A stretch of 64,000 bases of DNA from JACKFB01 sp041389525. GTDB taxonomy: Bacteria; Myxococcota_A; UBA9042; PHBI01; JACKFB01. The notes under the pieces are model-generated. The model was not told the DNA's origin. It did not search any database and saw only the letters and a list, made by a program, of their open reading frames with translations. Shown here piece after piece: positions 9,020 through 17,929 of the stretch. The translations under genes were made by a program, and so were the position numbers. The DNA lies in the NCBI GenBank assembly GCA_041389525.1, contig JAWKRR010000032.1:21231-85230 (forward strand), in the 5' to 3' direction. Numbering within the stretch: the first letter of the stretch is position 1; every line of letters starts with the position of its first letter.

Positions 9020-10360
9020 GCAGCCGTCGGGACCGCACTGCTTGCCGTCGCAGCTCGGCACGCACTCGCACTGATCGGTGGCGCCGCACACGGTCCCCGC
9101 GCCACACGTGCCGCAGCTTCCGCCGCAGCCATCGGCGCCGCACTGCTTGCCCTCGCAGTTCGGTACGCACTCGCACTGATCGGTGGCGCCGCACACGGTC
9201 CCGGCAGCGCAGGTGCCGCAGGTGCCGCCGCAGTCGTCGGCGCCGCACTGCTTGCCCTCGCAGTTCGGTACGCACTCGCACTGATCGGTGGCGCCGCACA
9301 CGGTCCCGGCCGCGCAGGTGCCGCAGCTCCGCCACAGCCGTCGGTGCCGCACTGTTTGCCTTCGCAGTTCGGGGCACACTCGCACTGCGCGGTGGCGCCG
9401 CACACGGTCCCGGCCGCGCAGGTGCCGCAGCTCCCGCCGCAGTCGTCGGAGCCGCACTGCCTGCCCGCGCAGTCTGCGGTGCAGCCGCCGACGCACTGGC
9501 CGGCTTCGTTACAGCTTGTACCCACCGAGCAGGTGCCGCAGTTTCCACCGCAGCCGTCGTCCCCGCACTGCTTGCCGCCGCACTCTGCGGTGCAGCCGCT
9601 GACGCACTGGCCGGCTTCGCTGCAGCTCGTCCCGGCCGCGCATGTGCTGCAGCTCCCGCCGCAGTCGTCGGACCCGCACTGCTTGCCGGAGCACTCTGCG
9701 GTGCAACCGCTCACGCACTGGCCGGCCTGTTACAGCTTGTGCCAGCCCCGCAGGCGCCGCAGCTCCCGCCGCAGCCGTCGGACCCGCACTGCTTGCCGGA
9801 GCACTCTGCGGTGCAGCCGCTCACGCACTGTCCCGCCTCGTCACAGCTCGTCCCCGCCCCGCAGGTGCCGCAGCCCCGCCGCAGCCGTCGGACCCGCACT
9901 GCTTGCCGGAGCACTCTGCGGTGCAACCGCTCACGCACTGGCCGGCCCTGCTGCAGCTCGTCCCGGCCGCGCATGTGCCGCAGCCCCCGCCGCAGCCGTC
10001 GGACCCGCACTGCTTGCCGGCACACTCTGCGGTGCAGCCGCTCACGCACTGGCCGGCTTCGTTGCAGCTCGTCCCCGCCCCGCAGGTGCCGCAGCTCCGC
10101 CGCAGTCGTCGGACCCGCACTGTTTGCCGGAGCACTCTGCGGTGCAGCCGCCCACGCACTGGCCGGCTTCGTTGCAGCTCGTCCCCGCCGCGCATGTGCC
10201 GCAGCCCCGCCGCAGTCGTCGGACCCGCACTGCTTGCCGGTGCACTCTGCGGTGCAGCCGCCCACGCACTGGCCGGCTTCGTTGCAGCTCGTGCCAGCCC
10301 CGCATGTGCCACAGCTCCCGCCGCAGCCGTCGGTGCCGCACCCGCGGCCGTCGCACGCCG
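9020..10360 (-). repeat. Tandem 105/111-bp cysteine module array (13 units)
   Basis: Thirteen head-to-tail units each encode a GKQCG-like core. The four nearest the RCC1 region share ECVPNCEG/VCGATDQC-type ends (35 residues, 105 bp). The others share GCTAECSG/SCNEAGQC ends (37 residues, 111 bp). The first unit has GRGCG instead. Neighbouring units are nearly identical at the DNA level, suggesting recent expansion or gene conversion. Confidence 0.8.
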
Positions 10361-10754
10361 GGGCGCAAGCCACCCGCGGCGCGCAGGCGAATCCGCCGGT
10401 CCCCGCGACGCACTCCAGCTCGCCGGGACACGCATCGCCCGCCTGCGCGCATTCCGGTACGCAGGCGACGGTCTGCTCGCCTGTGGCTTTGCACTGCCCA
10501 GTGCGGCCGGACGGGCAACCGGCGCTCGCGTCGTCGCAGAGCGGCGCGCAGTAGGTCCCTGACCCAGCCGCGATGCACGCACCGTCGTCGCACTCCGCGC
10601 TGGTCTTGCAGCCGGCCTCGTAGAGAGCCAGCGAGCCCGTGCCCGGCTCCTTCGTCCCGTCGGACGTCGCCTCGCCGCAGCCGACCGTAGCCAGCGCCAA
10701 GCACCCCAACAACCAGAGCTTCCCAACCACGCGGCGAACGCCGATATCCGACAT

Positions 10755-11114
10755 GGATCCCCCCCTCCAGCTTTGATTTTGATGCGTCGTGCGTACGTCG
10801 CCGGCATCCACCGCCAAGCCAAGCCGAGCCGAATGCCCCACTCGACCGACACCGCCACCGCCCCCGGTGGCCCCTGCGTCACTCTCGACAGCGCGTCTCG
10901 CTAGGCTCGATGCGATGCAGCTTACGCTGGCCCGGGGCGTGCGGTCTTTGGGGTGGCGCCAAATACCACTGAAAGTGGTCGATTTCGACGTCGTGCGTGC
11001 GTAAGTGGCGGAAATCGAAGGAATAGCGGCGGGTGTCAGGCGCCGGTCACCCGCGCAAGTGCGTAGGGTGGGTGTCAGGCACCGACCTATGAAGGGACTT
11101 CGCGAGGTTGGCAT
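10755..11114. other. Intergenic region with a duplicated GGTGTCAGGC motif
   Basis: No gene is supported here. The motif GGGTGTCAGGCGCCGGT occurs at 11031-11047 and GGGTGTCAGGCACCGAC at 11070-11086. The first is followed by CACCC, giving a short GGGTG/CACCC stem. GGTGTCAGGCACC-type motifs are common dispersed repeats near REP-associated transposases in Gram-negative genomes, but no such transposase gene is present here. Confidence 0.55.
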
Positions 11115-11393
11115 CTACTGTGGCCAAGACCTCCGGCCGTGGAGCACTCTCAGGACTTGGATGCCGTCCGCTACGAGACGGTAGACCAGCAAGTACGGGG
11201 TCCCTGGGACGGCTATCTCGCGTGTTCCTGTCACCCGACCTCGCCGCCCCAGGCTCGGAGTCGTCACCAACGCTTCCGCCACCTCCAGGATTTGCGCGGC
11301 GAGGCGGGCAGCGGCGCTGGCGTCGTCGTCTGCCACATACGCCCGAGCCTCTCGCAGGTCCCCGACCGCTGACTGCATCCAGACGAGCCTCAT
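11115..11393 (-). CDS. RelE/ParE-family toxin
   Basis: This small basic protein of 92 residues shows the RelE/ParE pattern: an N-terminal helix pair (SAVGDLREARAYV), the central GRRGRVTGTREIAVPGTPYLL strand region, and a C-terminal VLRVLHGRRSWP. RelE members cleave mRNA on the ribosome and ParE members poison gyrase. The VLHGRR ending and TREI/PYLLVYR strands fit the ParE/RelE superfamily but do not tell the two apart. Its start overlaps the antitoxin stop (ATGA at 11390-11393), the normal antitoxin-first order. It is transcribed leftward into the intergenic region. Confidence 0.88.
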   Translation of the reverse strand: MRLVWMQSAVGDLREARAYVADDDASAAARLAAQILEVAEALVTTPSLGRRGRVTGTREIAVPGTPYLLVYRLVADGIQVLRVLHGRRSWPQ

Positions 11394-11692
11394 GCGGGCC
11401 TTTCGCCCTCAGACTCGGTACCCCACGATTTCAGCCACTCGCGAACGTCGCCGTGGTCCACGGTGCGGCCGGCCTCAGCGTCAGATAGCCCACGGACAAC
11501 CGCCTCCAGGAAGTGGTTGCTCTCTCGCATCTCCTCGAACGCGCCCGGCGAAAGCACGACCGCCGCCGCCCGGCCATTCTGAGTGATCACAATCGGTTCG
11601 CTCTCCGCACGAAGTCCACGCAGGATCCTGGCTGCCTGGGCCTTGAACTCTCCGAGAGGGACTATCCCGCTAGAAACATTGACATCTTTCAC
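11390..11692 (-). CDS. Phd/YefM-family antitoxin
   Basis: This 100-residue partner of the RelE/ParE toxin has the Phd/YefM N-terminal fold: GIVPLGEFKAQAARILRGL, then PIVITQNGRAAAVVLSPGAFEEM, the signature that builds the dimeric DNA-binding domain. The C-terminal third, ending KSWGTESEGERPA, is predicted to wrap and neutralise the toxin. In this family the antitoxin represses its own operon, more strongly with the toxin bound. Stop and start overlap by four bases with the toxin gene. Confidence 0.88.
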   Translation of the reverse strand: MKDVNVSSGIVPLGEFKAQAARILRGLRAESEPIVITQNGRAAAVVLSPGAFEEMRESNHFLEAVVRGLSDAEAGRTVDHGDVREWLKSWGTESEGERPA

Positions 11693-11914
11693 GTCTGCAC
11701 CTCGCAGAGACCATCAGGCAGGCACTAGATGGTCTAAATATGGACCCGTAAACGGTCTTCATGCAAGGGGGGGGCCGAGCGTAGCAAAGACGTCTCCCCC
11801 GTGTGGCGGAGTGTGACGCCTGTCCTGCAAGGTCCTCGAGGCGACGTACGGGGGCGGCTGCGGGCGCGCTGCGGGGCGGGGAGGCTTACTATTTCAAGAG
11901 CGGGCGCTCGTTCC

Positions 11915-11928
11915 ATGATCCGCGTCAA
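11915..11928 (+). promoter_or_regulatory. FNR-box-like palindrome upstream of the acyl-AMP ligase gene
   Basis: ATGATCCGCGTCAA matches the FNR/CRP-family consensus TTGAT-N4-ATCAA at 8 of 10 positions. It ends 50 bases before the preferred ATG of the first gene of the radical SAM cluster. Two related sites, at 17781 and 22050, precede other units of the same cluster. Confidence 0.5.
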
Positions 11929-11978
11929 TGTCTCTCCGAAGGGCCGCCGATACGGTCGGCGCCGGACGCGGAGAGAGC

Positions 11979-13565
11979 ATGTCGGACACACCTGCGACTA
12001 TCGTTCACGCCCTGGCGGCGGCTGCTCAGGAGGAGCCTGACCGGCTGGCGCTGCGCTTTGTGGCCACCACCGGCGAGGACTTGCTCCTCAGCTTTGGCGA
12101 CCTGTGGCGTGACGCGCGGCGGGTGGCCGGGCACTTGCGCGCGGAGGGGGCGATCGAGGGCCACGCCGTCGTGCTGCTGCTGCCCCCGGGGCGCGAGTTC
12201 GTGGCGTCGTTTTTCGGCGTGCTGCTGGCCGGTGCGGTGCCCACGCCGCTCGCGCCGCCTTTTCGGCAGGACGCGCTCGGGGCTTACCTCGGCGCGCTCA
12301 AGCCGATCTTCGCTAGCTGCGCGCCGCGGGTGTTTTTCGCCCCAGACGAGACGGCCGCCCACCTCGCGACGCTGGCTCCTGAGGCCCGGGTCCTCTCGGC
12401 GGAGACCGCGCTGCTCAGCGACGCGCTGGCGGGCGCGTTCGAGCTTCCGCGGCCCGAGGCCACCGCGGTCTTGCAGTACACCTCGGGCGCCAACAGCGTG
12501 CCCCGAGGGATTCGGCTCAGCCACCGCGCGGTGGTCGCCAACATCGACAGCATCGGCCGCGCCCTGGGGCTGGGACGCGACGAGGTGGCGCTCAGCTGGC
12601 TGCCCATGTTCGCCGACATGGGCCTCATCGGGGTGCTGCTGACCGGCATCTACTGGCGCTTCGCCCAGGTCCACCTGCGGCCCGAGGCGTTTCTTATTAA
12701 GCCAGCCCGCTGGTTGCAGGCCATCTCGCGCTTCGGGGCGACGGTCTCCTGCGCTCCCAACTTCGCCTACAAGCTGACCACGCGGCGGGTGCTCGACCGG
12801 GAGCTGGAGGGCGTGGACCTCTCCGCGTGGCGTATCGCGCTGGTGGGTGCTGAGCGCGTGGAGCCGGACGCGATGGCCGCGTTCGCCGAGCGCTTCGAGC
12901 CGCACGGGCTGCGTCGCGGCGCGGTGGTGCCGACCTACGGGCTGGCCGAGAACACCTTGGCGGCCACCATCGGCGTGCCCGGCGAGCCGCTGGCCGCGCG
13001 GGCGCTGGACGGGGAGGGGGGGCCGCTTGTGGCGTCGGCGGGCCGGCCGATGGCGGGGCAGGAGGTGAGGATCTTCGACGCCCACGACGTGCCGCTCGAG
13101 GACGGTCGCGTGGGCGAGATCGTCGTGCGCAGCGGCTCGCTGATGGACGGCTACGAGGGGTGCCCGGACGCCACCGCCTCGAAGCTGCGCGGTGGCTGGC
13201 TGCGGACCGGCGACCTGGGCGCGCTGATCTCGGGCGAGCTTTTCGTCACCGGCCGCTCCAAGCCCATGATCATCAAGCGCGGGCGCAACTACTACCCCGA
13301 CGACATCGAGCGGCTGGCGTCGAGCGTGCTGGGGCTGCCGGCTGGCGCCGTGCTCGCCTATGCGCGGGACAACGACGCCACCGGGACTGAGGACGTGGTG
13401 CTGGTCGCGGAGTCCGCGGCGACTGACGACGAGGAGGCGCGGGGCGCTGCGACCAGGGCGCTGAACGCTGAGCTTTTGCAGAGCCTGGGGATCCGCGCCG
13501 ACGAGGTCATTTGGCTGCCGCCGGGCGAGACGGTCAGCGCGCGGAGTCGTCCATGCGCGCCGTAG
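11979..13565 (+). CDS. Fatty-acyl-AMP ligase (FAAL)
   Basis: This 528-residue adenylate-forming enzyme probably activates a fatty acid as acyl-AMP and passes it to the carrier protein encoded two genes downstream. The P-loop-like motif YTSGANSVPRGIRLSH has Arg where Lys is usual. Others are ADMGLIG (usually HDMGLIG), YGLAENTL, WLRTGDLG and the FAAL-type GRSKPMIIKRGRNYYPDDIE. The ATG at 11979 follows GGAGAGAG; an upstream in-frame ATG at 11928 overlaps the putative FNR box and is less likely. The C-terminus is slightly short and lacks a clear SGK-type lysine motif. The last 13 bases overlap the next gene. As the first gene of the unit, it probably sets the pathway's substrate. Confidence 0.87.
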   Translation: MSDTPATIVHALAAAAQEEPDRLALRFVATTGEDLLLSFGDLWRDARRVAGHLRAEGAIEGHAVVLLLPPGREFVASFFGVLLAGAVPTPLAPPFRQDALGAYLGALKPIFASCAPRVFFAPDETAAHLATLAPEARVLSAETALLSDALAGAFELPRPEATAVLQYTSGANSVPRGIRLSHRAVVANIDSIGRALGLGRDEVALSWLPMFADMGLIGVLLTGIYWRFAQVHLRPEAFLIKPARWLQAISRFGATVSCAPNFAYKLTTRRVLDRELEGVDLSAWRIALVGAERVEPDAMAAFAERFEPHGLRRGAVVPTYGLAENTLAATIGVPGEPLAARALDGEGGPLVASAGRPMAGQEVRIFDAHDVPLEDGRVGEIVVRSGSLMDGYEGCPDATASKLRGGWLRTGDLGALISGELFVTGRSKPMIIKRGRNYYPDDIERLASSVLGLPAGAVLAYARDNDATGTEDVVLVAESAATDDEEARGAATRALNAELLQSLGIRADEVIWLPPGETVSARSRPCAP

Positions 13566-14572
13566 TCATCGGTGGCACGGGGTTCTTGGGCCTCAACCTG
13601 TGCCGCGAGCTTCAGGCCGCGGGCCACGACGTGAGCGCGACGCGGCGGCGCTCGAGCAACACGCTGTGGGCACGCAGGCTGGGGATCCCGCTGGTCGGTG
13701 GCGACCTCGACGACCCGGCGGGGCTGGCCCAGAGCCTGCGCGGGTGCGACGTGGCGTTCATGGCGGCCGGGCACTACCCGCGCTGGTCGGTGGACACGCC
13801 GCGGCAGGTCGCCGAGGGCCTGCGCTGGCTGCGCAACGCCTACGACGCCGCGAGGACCGCGGGGGTCGCGCGCTTCGTGTACACCTCGTCGAGCGCGACC
13901 GTGGCAGCCTCGGCGGGCGGCGGGCCGGCGGCGGAGAAAAACGGGCTCGCGGTGGCCCCCGACGGCAGCACCTACTTCGCGGTGAAGCTGGCGCTGGAAG
14001 CCGAGCTCGCGCGGGCCAGCGTCGGCGGTCCGGAGGTCGTCACGCTCTGCCCGACAGGCTGCCTGGGGCCCTACGACTGGAAGGTCGGCACCGGCTCGTT
14101 CGTGCTCGGCGTGCTGACGAAGACCCTCAGCGTGTTCGTCGACGGGCCCATCAACGTGGTCGACGCGCGGGACGTCGCGCGCTCGCACATCGCGGCGGCC
14201 GAGCGCGGCGTCGCTGGGCGCCGCTACCTGCTGGGCGGCCACGACCTGACGGTGGGGGCGCTGGTCCGCGGCATGGCGGAGCGCTTCGACGTGCCGCTGG
14301 TGGCCCGCGAGCTGTCGGCCGACGAGGGCTACCGGCTCGCCGAGCGCGAGGAGGCCCGCTGTGTCGCGGCGGGCCGCGGCCGGCCAGCGCTGACCCGAGA
14401 GTTCGTGGACCTGGCGGTGCACGGCCTGCACGTCGACAGCGCCGAGGCCCGCACCGCGCTGGGCCACCGCGCGCGCCCGCTGACCGAGACCCTCGACGAC
14501 GCCCGCGACTGGTACGCGAGCCACGGCTACGTCGCCCGCGAGGCCGCCCAGTCCCCCGCTCAAAACCCCTGA
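13553..14572 (+). CDS. NAD-dependent epimerase/dehydratase-like SDR (3-beta-HSD/HpnA-like)
   Basis: This extended SDR of 339 residues has the N-terminal dinucleotide motif GGTGFLG, a YTSSSATV segment and a catalytic YFAVKLALE (Tyr-x3-Lys). The DVARSHIAA and GRRYLLGG motifs match the dihydroflavonol reductase, 3-beta-hydroxysteroid dehydrogenase and hopanoid-associated HpnA group. It probably oxidises or reduces a hydroxyl/keto group on the pathway intermediate. The ATG at 13553 lies inside the end of the ligase gene, giving a 13-bp overlap and suggesting translational coupling. A gap of 46 bases separates it from the carrier-protein gene. Confidence 0.85.
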   Translation: MRAVVIGGTGFLGLNLCRELQAAGHDVSATRRRSSNTLWARRLGIPLVGGDLDDPAGLAQSLRGCDVAFMAAGHYPRWSVDTPRQVAEGLRWLRNAYDAARTAGVARFVYTSSSATVAASAGGGPAAEKNGLAVAPDGSTYFAVKLALEAELARASVGGPEVVTLCPTGCLGPYDWKVGTGSFVLGVLTKTLSVFVDGPINVVDARDVARSHIAAAERGVAGRRYLLGGHDLTVGALVRGMAERFDVPLVARELSADEGYRLAEREEARCVAAGRGRPALTREFVDLAVHGLHVDSAEARTALGHRARPLTETLDDARDWYASHGYVAREAAQSPAQNP

Positions 14573-14618
14573 TCTCGACGATCGAAAAGAGCCATCCCAA
14601 AGCCCGGAGCCCCGCCCT

Positions 14619-14897
14619 ATGAGCACGCCTGACCCCGACCACATCTTCGAGACCGTCACGGTCCTCGTCCGCGAGCTGACGAACCTGCCGACGCACACGG
14701 TGTCGGCGACCGACCGCCTGCTGGAGGACCTCGGCATGGACTCCCTGCAGACCATGGAGCTGCTGTCGCGCCTGAGCGAGGCCTACGACGTGGACCCCGA
14801 CATGGACGAGGTGGTCGCTGCGCTCACGGTGGGCGACGTGGTCGCCGTGCTGGAGCGCGCCCTGTCCCAAGTCGCCACCGCTCGCGCCACCGCGTAG
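14619..14897 (+). CDS. Acyl carrier protein
   Basis: This 92-residue acidic protein has the phosphopantetheine attachment motif LGMDSLQTMEL, with Ser42 as the modified residue. The spacing to the flanking helices (LLEDLGMDSL and VDPDMDEVVAALTVGDV) is typical of a stand-alone ACP. A phosphopantetheinyl transferase is not encoded nearby and must come from elsewhere. Between the acyl-AMP ligase and the acyl-CoA-dehydrogenase-like gene, it is the likely carrier on which the fatty chain is processed. Thirteen bases separate its stop from the next start. Confidence 0.9.
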   Translation: MSTPDPDHIFETVTVLVRELTNLPTHTVSATDRLLEDLGMDSLQTMELLSRLSEAYDVDPDMDEVVAALTVGDVVAVLERALSQVATARATA

Positions 14898-14910
14898 GCC
14901 GGAGCCTCAA

Positions 14911-16221
14911 ATGAAGATCGCATTCGTCTATCCGGCCTTCGAGCGCCACGCCGAGGCCCACCCCGAGCTGCTCGAGTACGTGCCGTGCAACGAGTACCTC
15001 GGGCCGCCGTCCAACGGCATCGCCTCGGTCGCGGCCTGCACCCCCGAGGGCCACGAGGTCGTGTTCATCGACGACCGGGTCACGCGCTTCGACCCGAGCG
15101 TCCACAAGGCCGACCTCTACGCGATGTCGTTCTTCACGCCGGCCGCCACGCGCGCCATGGAGATCGGCGACCAGCTGCTGGCCCTCGGCAAGCCCGTCGT
15201 GGCCGGCGGCATCTTCCCGTCGATGATGCCCGACGAGGTGCAGCCCCACGTGACCTCGGTGGTGGTGGGCGAGGGCGAGCCGGTGTGGCCGGGGCTGCTC
15301 GCGGACGCCGCCGCCGGCCGGCTGAGAGCGCGCTACGTCTCCCCAGGCGCCGGCGAGCTGGGCGACTACCCGCCGCCGCGCCTCGACCTCTACCTGAACG
15401 CCGAGACCGACTGGCACCAGCCCGACGACTACCCGCTGCAACTGTCCCGCGGCTGCCCGCTGACCTGCAACGCGTGCGTCCTGCCGTCCCAGATGGGCCG
15501 CATGATGCGCTGGCAGTCCGACGAGAACCTCATCTCGGCCATGACCCAGCTGACCGAGGCGGGCAAGCTCATCTCGTTCACCGAAGACACCTCGGTGACC
15601 TTCGCGTACGGGGCGCGCCGCAAGTTCCGCCGCTTCCTCGACATGGTGCTGCGCCTGCAGGCCGAGGGGCTGCCGCTGAAGTTCAGCTACCTGGGCATCA
15701 GCATGCCGATGATCCTGCACCTGCCCGACGAGCTCTTCGCGGTCCTGCGCGCCACCGGAATGGACAGGTTTTACCTGGTCGGCGGCTTTGACCCCATCAC
15801 GCGCAAGGCCTTCGGGCTCGGCGACGCGGCGGCGCTGGAGAAGGCCAAGGCGGCCATCGCGCGCTGCCACGACTTCGGCATCAAGCCCTACGTCTCGTTT
15901 CTGATGGGCAACCCGGACGACGACGAGGGCACGTTCGAGCGCATGGTCCGCTTCGGCCTCGACACCGGCATCGACCTGGCCGAGTTCTGCATCTCGACGC
16001 CGTACCCGGGCACGCCGCTGTGGCACGAGTACAGCGCGGAGGGCCGCATGCTGGGCCGCCCGTGGAAGTACTTCAACGACGCCAACGTCACCTTCCGGCC
16101 CCACAAGATGACGCCCGAGCGGCTGTTGGAGGGCTACCTGTTCACGTGGCGAGAGTTCTACCGCGGCCGCCAGCAGGAGCTTGACCCCCGTGAGCATCTC
16201 CATCGCACCATCCAGTTCTGA
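14911..16221 (+). CDS. B12-binding radical SAM enzyme
   Basis: This 436-residue protein has an N-terminal cobalamin-binding Rossmann domain (residues 1-150, beginning MKIAFVYPAF, with GGIFPSMMPDEV and VVGEGEPVWPGLL). It lacks the DxHxxG base-off motif. The radical SAM core has a CxxxCxxC cluster in SRGCPLTCNACV (Cys182, 186, 189). The C-terminal part (STPYPGTPLW, NVTFRPHKM, then a WREFYRG tail) is like the DUF4070 region of the HpnJ/HpnP/BchE-like class. Such enzymes methylate unreactive carbons or rearrange and oxidise lipid and tetrapyrrole skeletons. The substrate here is probably carrier-bound or membrane lipid (inference). It is oxygen-sensitive by nature, in keeping with the FNR-like boxes. 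Its end overlaps the next gene by 32 bp. Confidence 0.88.
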   Translation: MKIAFVYPAFERHAEAHPELLEYVPCNEYLGPPSNGIASVAACTPEGHEVVFIDDRVTRFDPSVHKADLYAMSFFTPAATRAMEIGDQLLALGKPVVAGGIFPSMMPDEVQPHVTSVVVGEGEPVWPGLLADAAAGRLRARYVSPGAGELGDYPPPRLDLYLNAETDWHQPDDYPLQLSRGCPLTCNACVLPSQMGRMMRWQSDENLISAMTQLTEAGKLISFTEDTSVTFAYGARRKFRRFLDMVLRLQAEGLPLKFSYLGISMPMILHLPDELFAVLRATGMDRFYLVGGFDPITRKAFGLGDAAALEKAKAAIARCHDFGIKPYVSFLMGNPDDDEGTFERMVRFGLDTGIDLAEFCISTPYPGTPLWHEYSAEGRMLGRPWKYFNDANVTFRPHKMTPERLLEGYLFTWREFYRGRQQELDPREHLHRTIQF

Positions 16222-17734
16222 GCCCGACGCCGAGGTGCTCGGCATGGTCTTGGGCGCGTTCGGTCGCTGGGCCGACCGCGCCGTGGACCCGGCCGCCATC
16301 GAAGCCCACGGGAGCCTCCCCGGCCCGGTCGTCAGCGGCGCGGGCGCGCTGGGCCTCTACGGGCTGGCGGTTCCGGAGGCGTATGGCGGCGCGGGCTTCG
16401 GCCTGACCGCGACGGCGCGGGTCGTCGAGGAGGTCGCCACCCGCGACCGATCCTTGGCGACCAGCGTCGGGCTGCACAACGGCCTGGGGCTGCATCCGCT
16501 GGTGAACTACGGCTCTGACGCGCTCAAAGACGCCTACCTGCCGCGGCTCGCGGGCGGGATGGTGGCGTCCTTTGCCGCGACGGAGCCTGAGGCCGGCTCG
16601 CACATCGCCGGCCTCCGGACCACGGCCGAGCCCGACGGCCGCGGCGGGCTGGTCCTCAACGGCGACAAGGTCTTCGTGACCAACGGCGGGCTGGCCGGCG
16701 TGTTCACGGTGCTGGCGCGGACCCCAGGGCTCGGCGGTGCGCGGCGCGGGACCAGCCTGCTGCTGCTCGACCGCGAGCAACCCGGCCTGCGCGTCGGGGC
16801 CGAGGAGCGGAAGCTGGGCATCAAGGCGTCCTCGACCACCACGCTGGTCTTCGAAGACGCGCCGGTCTCCGTCGACCGGGTCCTGGGCGTGGCAGGGCGG
16901 GGCATGGAGCAGATGCACCACGCGCTGACTTGGGGGCGCTCGCTGATGGCCGCCGGGGCGCTGGGCACGGCGCGGGCGGCCTACGCGATGGCGCAACGCC
17001 ACGTGGCCGAGCGGCGGCAGTTCGGGCGCGCCATCGGCAGCTTCGGACAGGTGCGGCAGCGGATGGTGAGCGCGCGGGTGTCGCTGTGGACGACCGAGGC
17101 GGTGCTGCGCGCGGTCACGCGCCTGGGCGACGAGGGCGTCGACATCGGCTGGCACTCGGCCATCGCCAAGATCGTCGCGTCGGAGGCGGCCTGGAGCGTC
17201 GTCGACGACGCGCTGCAGCTTCACGGCGGCAGCGGCTACATCGAGGACACAGGCGTCGCGCGGATGCTGCGCGACTGCCGAATCACGCGCATCTACGAGG
17301 GCGCCAACGACGTCCTGCGGATGCAGGTGGCTGGCCAGGCCTTCGCCAGCGGCTCGCCCGAGGCCGACCTAGCCGAGGTCACGGCGCCGCTGGGCGCGCG
17401 GGGCGGCGCGAGGCTGCGGCCGATGGCTGAGGACTACGACCGGGACGCCAAGCGGCTGCGCGCGGCCGTCGAGGCGTTGCGTGAGCGGTTCGGGCTGCGC
17501 GTGTTCGAGCATCAGGTGCTGCTGGCCGGGTTGGCCGACGCGCTCATCGCTCGCTACACGGCGCGGGCTGGCTTTCTTCGGGCCGCCGCGGCGCCGGAGG
17601 GCTCGCCCGAGCGGATGCTCCTGGAGTGCGCGTGGCCCGACCTGAGGCGTCGCTTCGACGAGGGGCTTCAGCGCAGCCTGGACGTGGACGCCGAGGAGCG
17701 GATCTACGCTGCCAGCGAGGCGGATCCTGGCTGA
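16190..17734 (+). CDS. Acyl-CoA dehydrogenase-like flavoenzyme
   Basis: This FAD-dependent dehydrogenase of about 514 residues probably introduces an alpha,beta double bond into an acyl chain, possibly while bound to the neighbouring ACP. Features are FAATEPEAGSH for FAD binding, the ERRQFGRAIGSFGQ helix, the HGGSGYIED motif and RIYEGANDV with the catalytic Glu (about 370). The C-terminal extension of about 120 residues recalls very-long-chain (ACADVL/ACAD9-like) members. I prefer the GTG at 16190, ten bases after AGGAG. A TTG at 16181 is too close to that site. It overlaps the radical SAM gene, so the two are probably translationally coupled. It is the last gene of the rightward operon. Confidence 0.87.
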   Translation: MSISIAPSSSEPDAEVLGMVLGAFGRWADRAVDPAAIEAHGSLPGPVVSGAGALGLYGLAVPEAYGGAGFGLTATARVVEEVATRDRSLATSVGLHNGLGLHPLVNYGSDALKDAYLPRLAGGMVASFAATEPEAGSHIAGLRTTAEPDGRGGLVLNGDKVFVTNGGLAGVFTVLARTPGLGGARRGTSLLLLDREQPGLRVGAEERKLGIKASSTTTLVFEDAPVSVDRVLGVAGRGMEQMHHALTWGRSLMAAGALGTARAAYAMAQRHVAERRQFGRAIGSFGQVRQRMVSARVSLWTTEAVLRAVTRLGDEGVDIGWHSAIAKIVASEAAWSVVDDALQLHGGSGYIEDTGVARMLRDCRITRIYEGANDVLRMQVAGQAFASGSPEADLAEVTAPLGARGGARLRPMAEDYDRDAKRLRAAVEALRERFGLRVFEHQVLLAGLADALIARYTARAGFLRAAAAPEGSPERMLLECAWPDLRRRFDEGLQRSLDVDAEERIYAASEADPG

Positions 17735-17780
17735 GAGAGGCGTCTGTGCGCGGCGGCTCCGCCCGCCCCGGAGCGTGACT

Positions 17781-17794
17781 GTGATCCAGATCAA
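17781..17794 (+). promoter_or_regulatory. FNR-box-like palindrome upstream of the second radical SAM gene
   Basis: GTGATCCAGATCAA matches TTGAT-N4-ATCAA at 9 of 10 positions and has the CCAG spacer often seen in FNR/ANR/DNR sites. It lies 135 bases before the ATG at 17930, in a 195-base gap after the acyl-CoA dehydrogenase gene, so that gene probably ends one unit and this site starts another. Confidence 0.6.
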
Positions 17795-17929
17795 GAACGC
17801 GAGGGCGCGCCCGAGCTACAGAGTGGAACAGCGCAGCGGACCGAGCAGCCCCTCCGGCGCGGACCGCCTGGGGAGACGCGGCGAGCGGTCGCGCGATCCA
17901 GTCCGGGAAACCACCTGCAAGGAGCGGTC

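Larger units (their letters stand above)
7193..10754 (-). pseudogene. Cys-rich modular lipoprotein with RCC1 repeats, interrupted by five frameshifts
   Basis: The ATG at 10754 follows a GGAGGGGGG site and opens a lipoprotein-type signal (LWLLGCLALATVGC). Then come a Cys-rich stretch, 13 tandem modules of 35-37 residues built on GKQCGxDxCGGxCGTC, a CxxC linker, several RCC1-like blade repeats (VHCWGWGEYGQLGDGS and similar), a MopE-like motif (DGLDNDGDGLVDCEDPDC) and a PPC-like beta domain. The reading frame changes at about 10205, 10092, 9874, 9727 and 9330. Each change is explained by one missing C on the plus strand, and four of the five hit the same GGSC codon of the module. From 9330 to 7193 the frame is open. 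The last residues (from about SQDHQFSFS) are encoded by repeat unit A, so the original 3' end has been replaced. A predicted surface protein; decay versus consensus error is unresolved. Confidence 0.7.
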
